Shown here one piece after another: positions 5,476-10,909 of a DNA stretch of 10,909 bases (position 1 is its first letter; the number at the start of each line of letters is the position of its first letter). Below the pieces are notes generated by a model, which was given only the letters and a program-made list of their open reading frames with translations, made no database searches and was not told the DNA's origin. Source of the DNA: Candidatus Omnitrophota bacterium (GTDB taxonomy: Bacteria; Omnitrophota; Gorgyraeia; B26-G9). Where the stretch lies: positions 1 through 10,909 of the forward strand of contig QNCH01000038.1 in assembly GCA_003645745.1 (NCBI GenBank). The letters run 5' to 3'. Made by a program: the position numbers and the translations under genes.

Positions 5476-6490
5476 TTCAGAACAAGATGATTTTTTGCAT
5501 CAGCCTGTATTCACAAAACAGGAAACTGAAGAAGACTCGGTGCTTAATCTTTCGCTGCGCCCAGAACAATTTGACGATTTTGTTGGACAAAATAAAATAA
5601 AGCAAAATTTGCAGATTGCTCTTCAAGCTGCTAAAACAAGGGGAGAGCCGTTGGAACATTTGATTTTTTCAGGCCCCCCAGGACTTGGAAAAACTACGCT
5701 CGCGCATATTATTGCTCAGCAAATGGGCACAAAAATTACTATGACTTCCGGGCCCGCGATAGGCAGGGCTGGAGATTTAATCGGTATTTTAACTAATTTA
5801 GAATATGGAGATGTTTTATTTATTGATGAAATCCACAGACTTTCAAAAGTTGTGGAAGAGTTTCTATATCCCGCAATGGAAGATTATAAAATAGATTTTA
5901 TTATTGATAAAGGCCCTTATGCTAAAACAATTAATTTTAATCTTAAACCGTTTACTTTAATTGGGGCAACCACACGCTCAGGACTTTTGACTTCAGCGCT
6001 GCGCAGCAGGTTTGGGATGTATTACCACCTTGATTTTTATCCATGGCAGGATTTAAAAGAAATTATCCAGAAATCCGCTTCAGTTTTAGGTATGCAAATA
6101 GATGATGAAAGCGCTGGATTAATCGCAAAAAGAGCACGAGGCACGCCAAGAATCGCGAACAGGCTTTTAAGAAGAGTCAGAGATTATGTTCAGGTAAAAG
6201 GTGACGGTAGAATATCAGCGGAATTTACTATCGCTGCCCTAAATTTACAGGGCATAGATGCAATAGGCTTAGATAATATTGACCGCAAAGTATTAGAAGT
6301 GCTGATTAATACATATGATGGGGGGCCTGTAGGGATAGATTCTTTGTCTGCTACTTTAAATGAAGAAAGTGATACAATTATGGATGTTGTAGAACCATAT
6401 CTTTTAAAAATTGGTTTTCTTAAACGTACTCAGCGCGGCAGGCAGGCTAGTGATTTAGCATACAGGCATTTAGGAAAAATAGTGAAGTAG
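5441..6490 (+). CDS. ruvB: Holliday junction DNA helicase RuvB
   Basis: 349 residues, the hexameric AAA+ motor that pumps DNA through the RuvA-bound junction. Walker A is GPPGLGKT (78-85), Walker B LFIDE (126-130), sensor 1 lies in GATTRSG (175-181), the arginine finger in LRSRFG (187-192), and sensor 2 in GTPRIANR (234-241). The C-terminal winged-helix domain (about 270-349) has GGPVGIDSLSATLNEE and ends IGFLKRTQRGR followed by the tail. The ATG at 5441 lies inside ruvA in another frame; it is preceded by AGAAGAG at spacing about 7, and no later ATG comes before the conserved SLRPEQFDDFVGQ. The N-terminal ~35 residues before that block are poorly conserved, as usual. The overlap implies translational coupling with ruvA. 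Confidence 0.98.
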   Translation: MKSINKELNINNSEQDDFLHQPVFTKQETEEDSVLNLSLRPEQFDDFVGQNKIKQNLQIALQAAKTRGEPLEHLIFSGPPGLGKTTLAHIIAQQMGTKITMTSGPAIGRAGDLIGILTNLEYGDVLFIDEIHRLSKVVEEFLYPAMEDYKIDFIIDKGPYAKTINFNLKPFTLIGATTRSGLLTSALRSRFGMYYHLDFYPWQDLKEIIQKSASVLGMQIDDESAGLIAKRARGTPRIANRLLRRVRDYVQVKGDGRISAEFTIAALNLQGIDAIGLDNIDRKVLEVLINTYDGGPVGIDSLSATLNEESDTIMDVVEPYLLKIGFLKRTQRGRQASDLAYRHLGKIVK

Positions 6491-6516
6491 AATGTTTGTA
6501 AAAAATGGGGGAATAA

Positions 6517-7068
6517 ATGTTTAAAAAATTGATTTTTATTTTGTTAATTTGTGTATTATGCTGCTTCCAATCATCAGTTCAGGCAAAGGGGAATAAATTT
6601 AAGCGCACTGACCGCAACAGAGATGGAGTAATTGATCGAAAAGAATGGCGTAAAGAAAAAATCAGAGAGGAGAAGCATCAGTTTAAAAGTAATAATTGGT
6701 GGAGAAAAAGAGCAGATACAAATAATGATGGAGCAGTTTCTGCTGATGAATTATCCGCGTGGAAGCAGTTATCTAAACAGAGAATAGATCTAAATGGTGA
6801 TGGGGAAATTTCTCCTAAAGAAAAAAGGCTTTGCTGGAGGCACGCGCGTTCTAAGGTTAACACTCGTTTAGAGGCTAAATATGATACTAATGCCGATGGA
6901 TGGCTTTCTCCTTCAGAAGTAAAAGAATTTTTTAAAGACAGATATTCTTTAATAAAAAGCAATGGCCATGCAAAAGTAGATTCAGTGATTGAAGAGGAAT
7001 ATGACTTTGATCATAACGGGGTAATTGATTCTGAGGAAGCTAAAATTTTAAAAGAAGATATTGAGTAG
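6517..7068 (+). CDS. Secreted EF-hand protein with five calcium-binding loops
   Basis: 183 residues. The N-terminus MFKKLIFILLICVLCC is a basic-hydrophobic Sec signal, with a likely signal peptidase I site after VQA (residue 23). Despite the cysteines there is no good lipobox. The mature part has five canonical 12-residue EF-hand loops starting at Asp32, Asp67, Asp91, Asp123 and Asp163, each D-x-[ND]-x-[DN]-G-x-[hydrophobic]-x-x-x-E with the closing Glu at 43, 78, 102, 134 and 174. All five have full ligands, so calcium binding in the periplasm or outside is expected. Between loops the protein is very basic and rich in Lys, Arg and Trp. No catalytic domain is visible. GGGGG at 6507-6511 serves as ribosome site. 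It sits between ruvB and the sugar-nucleotide genes with short gaps, but a functional link to either is not evident. Confidence 0.85.
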   Translation: MFKKLIFILLICVLCCFQSSVQAKGNKFKRTDRNRDGVIDRKEWRKEKIREEKHQFKSNNWWRKRADTNNDGAVSADELSAWKQLSKQRIDLNGDGEISPKEKRLCWRHARSKVNTRLEAKYDTNADGWLSPSEVKEFFKDRYSLIKSNGHAKVDSVIEEEYDFDHNGVIDSEEAKILKEDIE

Positions 7069-7083
7069 AAAAAGTTTTTTTTT

Positions 7084-7087
7084 AGGG
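7084..7087 (+). promoter_or_regulatory. Ribosome binding site choosing the ATG at 7096
   Basis: AGGG lies 8 bases before ATG 7096 but only 2 before the in-frame ATG at 7090. The protein read from 7096 starts MKALILAAG, the family's usual beginning, so 7096 is preferred. A run of nine T (7075-7083) precedes it but has no GC stem, so it is not a terminator. Confidence 0.6.
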
Positions 7088-7095
7088 ACATGTTT

Positions 7096-7854
7096 ATGAA
7101 AGCATTAATTCTTGCAGCTGGATATGCTACGCGTTTATATCCATTAACTTTGAATAAGCCTAAACCGCTTTTACCTGTGGCAGGCAAGCCAATTATTGAA
7201 TATTTAGTAGAAAAAATTGCTAATACAGGAAAAGTTGATCAGATATATATTATTACTAATCAAAAATTTTATCAAAATTTTATTGTTTGGGCAAAAAATT
7301 ATAAGCAAAAAATTGCGATTAAAATAATTAATGATTGCACAAAATCAGAGCAAGATAGGTTAGGCGCAATCAAAGATATTGAATTTGCGCTGAAAAAGGA
7401 AAAAATAAATGATGATTTACTGATTGCCGGGGGAGACAATATTTTTGATTTTGATTTTGATTTAAATGAATTTATCCTTAAATCTAAAAAATTTAAAGAC
7501 TCGGTAATCGGGCTTTATGACATAAATGATTTAAAATCAGCACAGCGTTTTGGTGTGGTTCAATTAAACAAGAAATCACGGATAATTAGTTTTCAGGAAA
7601 AACCTAAAAATCCGCAATCAACTTTAATCGCAATGTGTTTGTATTATTTTCCTAATATTCAATTGTCAAAATTCAGCATGTATTTAAAAGAAAATATACA
7701 TTATGACGCGGTAGGGAACTTTGTCAGCTGGTTAGCAAAAAATAATGATGTGCAGGGGGTTGTTTTTAAAGGAATTTGGTATGATATTGGAGATAAGCAC
7801 GCTTACAGTCAGGCCTGCGAGCAATTTCTAAATAAATCAAGTAAAAAAAGGTAA
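7096..7854 (+). CDS. Sugar-1-phosphate nucleotidyltransferase (NTP_transferase family)
   Basis: 252 residues from the preferred start, two codons shorter than the longest reading. The enzyme class joins a sugar 1-phosphate to an NTP, releasing pyrophosphate. Motifs: nucleotide-binding loop LAAGYATRLYPLT (6-18), KPKPLLP (21-27), metal and nucleotide site GGDN (112-115), FGVV (152-155), sugar-phosphate motif QEKP (167-170), and the C-terminal WYDIGD (228-233). It lacks the left-handed beta-helix of bifunctional GlmU-type enzymes and the RmlA signature KQLLP, so it is a compact single-domain member. The sugar and base specificity cannot be read from sequence. Position directly before rmlA (10-base gap) suggests a second activated sugar for the same glycan, or a regulatory paralogue. 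The glycine loop has Ala where GxGTRL is usual. Confidence 0.88.
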   Translation: MKALILAAGYATRLYPLTLNKPKPLLPVAGKPIIEYLVEKIANTGKVDQIYIITNQKFYQNFIVWAKNYKQKIAIKIINDCTKSEQDRLGAIKDIEFALKKEKINDDLLIAGGDNIFDFDFDLNEFILKSKKFKDSVIGLYDINDLKSAQRFGVVQLNKKSRIISFQEKPKNPQSTLIAMCLYYFPNIQLSKFSMYLKENIHYDAVGNFVSWLAKNNDVQGVVFKGIWYDIGDKHAYSQACEQFLNKSSKKR

Positions 7855-7864
7855 TTTAAAAAAT

Positions 7865-8731
7865 ATGAAAGGCATAATTTTAGCTGGAGGTAAAGCAACA
7901 AGATTATATCCAATTACAAGAGGAGTAAGTAAGCAGTTACTGCCTGTATATGATAAGCCAATGGTTTATTATCCTTTATCTGTGTTACTGCTTGCCGGGA
8001 TTAAAGATATTTTAATTATTTCATCTCCTGATGAATTACCTCGTTTCAAATTATTGTTAGGTAATGGTAGTGATTTTGGCATTAGTCTTAAGTATAAAGC
8101 GCAAAATCAGCCGCGCGGTATTGCAGAAGCATTTATTGTGGGAGAAGATTTTATCGGCACAGATAAAGTTTGTCTTATCCTTGGCGATAATATTTTTTTT
8201 GGGCAAGGTATTTCTCAGGTATTGCAAAATGTTGTTTCTCAAGGATCAGGAGCAACTGTGTTTGGTTATTATGTGCGAGACGCGCAAAGATATGGAGTAA
8301 TCGAATTTGACGCAGAGCATAATGTTATTTCTATTGAGGAAAAACCTGAGTTTCCTAAATCGCATTGGGCTGTAACAGGACTTTATTTCTATGACAACCA
8401 AGTAGTTAATATTGCAAAAAATATTCAACCTTCAACTAGAGGTGAATTAGAAATAACAGATGTTAATAAGGTTTATTTAGAACAAAAAAAATTAAAAGTT
8501 GAGTTATTTGGCAGGGGATACGCATGGTTAGATACAGGTACATATGAATCTTTAATAGATGCGGCTTCATTTATTAGGACAGTTGAGCAGAGACAGGGAT
8601 TAAAAATTGGCTGTGTGGAAGAAGTTGCGTATCGTATGGGGTATATTACAAAATCTCAGCTTATCGCGCTCGCGGAAAAAATTCAGACCAGTTATGGGGA
8701 ATACTTGCGTGCTATCGCAGATGAAAGGTAA
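7865..8731 (+). CDS. rmlA: Glucose-1-phosphate thymidylyltransferase RmlA
   Basis: 288 residues, normal for RmlA. It makes dTDP-glucose from dTTP and glucose 1-phosphate, the first step of dTDP-L-rhamnose synthesis. Signatures: LAGGKATRLYPIT (6-18), SKQLLPVYDKPMVYYPLS (22-39), LILGDNIFFG (104-113, metal-binding Asp108), IEEKP (157-161), GELEITDVN (193-201) and WLDTGT (221-226, Asp223). The C-terminal helical segment, with CVEEVAYRMGYI, is the allosteric dTDP-rhamnose-binding tail of RmlA tetramers. One difference is Ala11 where most RmlA have Gly in GGxGTR. The start follows an AAAAGG run with longish spacing (about 13). rmlD starts 2 bases after the stop. Identification is firm, and the next two genes complete most of the pathway. 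Confidence 0.96.
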   Translation: MKGIILAGGKATRLYPITRGVSKQLLPVYDKPMVYYPLSVLLLAGIKDILIISSPDELPRFKLLLGNGSDFGISLKYKAQNQPRGIAEAFIVGEDFIGTDKVCLILGDNIFFGQGISQVLQNVVSQGSGATVFGYYVRDAQRYGVIEFDAEHNVISIEEKPEFPKSHWAVTGLYFYDNQVVNIAKNIQPSTRGELEITDVNKVYLEQKKLKVELFGRGYAWLDTGTYESLIDAASFIRTVEQRQGLKIGCVEEVAYRMGYITKSQLIALAEKIQTSYGEYLRAIADER

Positions 8732-8733
8732 TC

Positions 8734-9588
8734 ATGGAAAATAAAAAAATTTTAATTGCCGGAGCTAACGGACAGTTAGCTAAAGCTTTTCAGGAAATTT
8801 TAAAGCAAAGGAATATACCTTTTGCTGCTCCAAAAGAAGAGGAATTTAATATCACTGATTTATCTGTTGTAGAACAGGTGATCCTGGAGCAAAAACCGGA
8901 TATTTTAATTAATTGCGCTGCTTATAACGCGGTTGACGCAGCAGAAGATGATGCTGAAACTGCTTTTGCGGTAAATACTAAGGCAGTAGAAAATTTAGCG
9001 TCTGTTTGCAAACAAACAAATTGTTTTTTTGTGCATTACAGCACTGATTATGTATTTGATGGGACAAAACAGGGTTTTTATACAGAAGAAGACCCTGCTA
9101 ATCCTTTATCTGTGTATGGAAAGACTAAGTTAGAATCTGAGAATCTGGTAGAGGAAAAGTTGTCTGATTATTTAATTTTTAGATTAAGCTGGGTTTTTGG
9201 CAATGGAAAACAAAATTTTTTGTATAAATTATTGTCATGGTCAAAGGAAAATTCGATTTTAAAAATAAGCGCTGATGAGGTTTCAGTGCCTACATACACA
9301 GAAGATATTGTAAATTGTACACTTTTGAGCTTAGATAAAGGGCTTAAAGGTTTATATCATTTAACAAATAGCGGATATGCTTCTCGGTATGAATACGCGA
9401 AGTATTTTATTCATAAGATGGATTTAGAAAATATAGTTTTACCCGCAAAAATGAGCGATTTTCCTACTAAAGCAAAGCGCCCTGAATTTTCCGCAATGTC
9501 TAATCATAAACTTGCTAAAGATTTAGGCATTGTTATTCCTGAATGGGAACAAGGAGTAGAAAAATTTGTTTTAACAACCGAAATGTAA
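8734..9588 (+). CDS. rmlD: dTDP-4-dehydrorhamnose reductase RmlD
   Basis: 284 residues. It performs the NAD(P)H-dependent reduction of dTDP-4-keto-L-rhamnose to dTDP-L-rhamnose, the last pathway step. It is an extended short-chain dehydrogenase. The nucleotide-binding turn is AGANGQLAKAF (9-19), in the RmlD form GxxGQL. NCAAYNAVDAAEDD (60-73) is characteristic, and the catalytic residues are Thr104 in YSTDYVFDG, with Tyr128 and Lys132 in the YGKTK motif. RLSWVFG (150-156) and the C-terminal RPEFSAMSNHKL block (249-260) are also typical. AAAGG inside the end of rmlA serves as ribosome site, and the 2-base gap implies coupling. All catalytic residues are present. Confidence 0.95.
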   Translation: MENKKILIAGANGQLAKAFQEILKQRNIPFAAPKEEEFNITDLSVVEQVILEQKPDILINCAAYNAVDAAEDDAETAFAVNTKAVENLASVCKQTNCFFVHYSTDYVFDGTKQGFYTEEDPANPLSVYGKTKLESENLVEEKLSDYLIFRLSWVFGNGKQNFLYKLLSWSKENSILKISADEVSVPTYTEDIVNCTLLSLDKGLKGLYHLTNSGYASRYEYAKYFIHKMDLENIVLPAKMSDFPTKAKRPEFSAMSNHKLAKDLGIVIPEWEQGVEKFVLTTEM

Positions 9589-9650
9589 TCCTGTAGTAAA
9601 AATATTATTTGTAGGGGGTTGATTTATCAAACCAGTAATAATAGCAGATT

Positions 9651-10664
9651 ATGAAAAAAATAAAGATTTTAGTAACTGGAGGCTCTGGTTTTATTGGTTC
9701 TAATTTTGTTCTTTATATGCTTAAAGAACATAAAAATTATCAGATTATTAATTTTGACAAACTAACCTATGCCGGCAATCCTGATAACCTTAAAACTGCT
9801 ATAGGAAACCCTGATTATCAATTTGTGCGTGGAGATATTTGTTGCTGCAGAGACATTGAAAAAGTAATGCAAAATGAGAATATTGATTATGTTGTGCATT
9901 TTGCCGCAGAATCTCACGTTGACCGGAGTATTTCTGGGCCTGAAATTTTTACTAATACTAATGTGCTTGGCACACAGATATTGCTTGAAACAGTAAAAAA
10001 ATATCAGGTTAAACGTTTTATCCATATTTCAACAGATGAAGTATATGGCAGTATAGAGCAGGGACGATTTAGAGAAACAACACCTCTTGCTCCAAACAGC
10101 CCGTATTCAGCCAGTAAAGCTGCAAGTGATTTTTTTGTGCGCGCTTATTATAAAACTTTTGGGCTTCCGGCAATTATTACCAGGTGCTCAAATAATTATG
10201 GCTCATATCAATTCCCTGAAAAATTAATTCCTTTGATGATTACCAATGCTTTACAAGATAAGCCTTTGCCTGTTTATGGCAATGGAGAGAATGTGCGTGA
10301 CTGGCTTTATGTTTTAGACCATTGCTCTGCAATAGATAAAGTATTGCATTATGGAAAAGTTGGCGAAGTTTACAATATTGGAGGTAATAATGAATGGACA
10401 AATATCGCAGTGATTAAATTAATTTTAGAACAATTGAATAAACCAGAATCTTTAATAGAATTTGTTCAGGATAGAGCCGGACATGACCAGCGTTATGCGA
10501 TTGATGCTGCTAAAATAAAAGATGAACTCGGCTGGCAGCCTTTAGTTGATTTTTCCTCTGGCATAAAAAAAACTATAAACTGGTACATAGAAAACACAGA
10601 GTGGATACAAAGAATTAAGACAGGGCAGTATCAGCAAGGAAACGATTTGTCATCTTATCAATAG
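9651..10664 (+). CDS. rmlB: dTDP-glucose 4,6-dehydratase RmlB
   Basis: 337 residues. It converts dTDP-glucose to dTDP-4-keto-6-deoxyglucose using tightly bound NAD+. It is an extended short-chain dehydrogenase: GGSGFIGSN (10-18) binds NAD, followed by NFDKLTYAGNPDNL (34-47), HFAAESHVDRS (83-93) and the catalytic STDEVYG (127-133, with Thr128, Asp129 and Glu130). Tyr152 and Lys156 lie in PYSASKAASD, followed by RCSNNYGSYQFPEKLIP (178-194) and NVRDWLYVLDHC (214-225), which contact the sugar nucleotide. The ATG at 9651 gives the standard MKKIKILVTGG opening, but lacks a close Shine-Dalgarno; the only strong one (AGGGGG, 9613-9618) lies 32 bases upstream. It ends the visible gene block. rmlC is not found. 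Confidence 0.97.
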   Translation: MKKIKILVTGGSGFIGSNFVLYMLKEHKNYQIINFDKLTYAGNPDNLKTAIGNPDYQFVRGDICCCRDIEKVMQNENIDYVVHFAAESHVDRSISGPEIFTNTNVLGTQILLETVKKYQVKRFIHISTDEVYGSIEQGRFRETTPLAPNSPYSASKAASDFFVRAYYKTFGLPAIITRCSNNYGSYQFPEKLIPLMITNALQDKPLPVYGNGENVRDWLYVLDHCSAIDKVLHYGKVGEVYNIGGNNEWTNIAVIKLILEQLNKPESLIEFVQDRAGHDQRYAIDAAKIKDELGWQPLVDFSSGIKKTINWYIENTEWIQRIKTGQYQQGNDLSSYQ

Positions 10665-10909
10665 TATGTAAATTCTGATATTAGAAGACAAATACATACG
10701 CAATCAAGTATTTATCTTTATTATGTCCGTAATATTAAGAGAAATAAACAGTATGTGTGCTGTTGATGCATACTATGTATATTAATTGTTATCTGAGAAA
10801 TAAATAAAAATAATCAAAAATTATTTAATCAAATTAATACCATTCAAAATGCATAAATGTCAAAAATATACAAATAATAAATTAAATGTTCCCCACATCA
10901 TGGGACAGA
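10665..10909. other. AT-rich geneless tail with inverted repeats
   Basis: No coding region or intrinsic terminator is evident. GTATGTA at 10664-10670 is mirrored by TACATAC at 10693-10699, and AGTATG...CATACT recurs between about 10750 and 10776, so one short motif appears repeatedly in both orientations. The sequence then becomes almost pure A and T until the palindrome at the right edge. Confidence 0.5.
10887..10907. repeat. Edge palindrome, possible REP-like or IS-end hairpin, cut by window
   Basis: TGTTCCC (10887-10893) pairs with GGGACA (10902-10907) with one bulged T, giving a 6-bp stem around a short loop. It is preceded by an almost pure A/T stretch and is the only GC-rich patch there. 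GGGGACAG/TGTCCCC palindromes often lie beside REP-associated tyrosine transposases in diverse bacteria, which is the basis for the guess. The window ends 2 bases later, so the element cannot be followed. Confidence 0.35.

Noticed and set aside
7075..7083. Run of nine T as an intrinsic terminator between the EF-hand gene and the nucleotidyltransferase gene
   Set aside because: No GC-rich stem precedes it; only an A-rich stretch does, so a Rho-independent terminator is not supported.
8064..8300. Second + strand open frame inside rmlA
   Set aside because: It is an out-of-frame shadow of a firmly identified gene, without a ribosome site or recognisable motifs.

Overview
The window is an AT-rich stretch of bacterial chromosome in which every recognisable gene lies on the + strand. 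Gene content points to a Gram-negative-type free-living or envelope-decorating bacterium: a pilin-like protein with a type IV prepilin leader, a complete RuvABC resolvasome set, an EF-G paralogue and a dTDP-rhamnose gene block. The YebC-RuvC-RuvA-RuvB order, low GC and AT-rich codon choice would suit a candidate-phylum lineage such as Omnitrophota or Elusimicrobiota, but this is an impression and not a demonstrated assignment.

Left end (1-1092). The first 103 bases have about 50% GC in an AT-rich background and fold on paper into one long imperfect rod, so they may be a structured RNA of a class I do not recognise. A small membrane protein (164-484, DUF3566-like) follows, and only 7 bases after its stop comes a tRNA-Arg(ACG) with encoded CCA (492-568). 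Bases 569-1092 hold no gene, but are rich in structure: a second GC-rich island with nested inverted repeats (604-723), a 66-base compound hairpin of REP-like character (779-844), and an exact period-7 CAATTNN array with an inverted partner (914-1013).

Centre (1093-6490). An EF-G-like translational GTPase with altered G-box residues is followed by a lone type IV pilin-like protein started by TTG, then yebC, ruvC, ruvA and ruvB. The gaps are 22, 23, 8 and 4 bases, and ruvA and ruvB overlap by 35 bases. RuvA and RuvB form the Holliday-junction branch-migration motor and RuvC cuts the junction. YebC sits at the head of the block, as it often does in bacteria.

Right part (6517-10664). A secreted protein with five canonical EF-hand loops is followed by a generic sugar-1-phosphate nucleotidyltransferase, then rmlA, rmlD and rmlB. 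RmlA makes dTDP-glucose, RmlB dehydrates it, and RmlD performs the final reduction to dTDP-L-rhamnose. The epimerase gene rmlC is not in the window. Gaps from ruvB to rmlD are 27 bases or less, and I see no convincing intrinsic terminator, so transcription may run from fusA to rmlB.

The last 245 bases (10665-10909) are AT-rich and geneless, with repeated GTATGT/ACATAC-type inverted repeats. At the very edge is a small palindrome that looks like the start of a REP-like or IS-end element cut by the window border. The most promising undescribed items are the two GC-rich structured islands (1-103 and 604-723) and the heptamer array.
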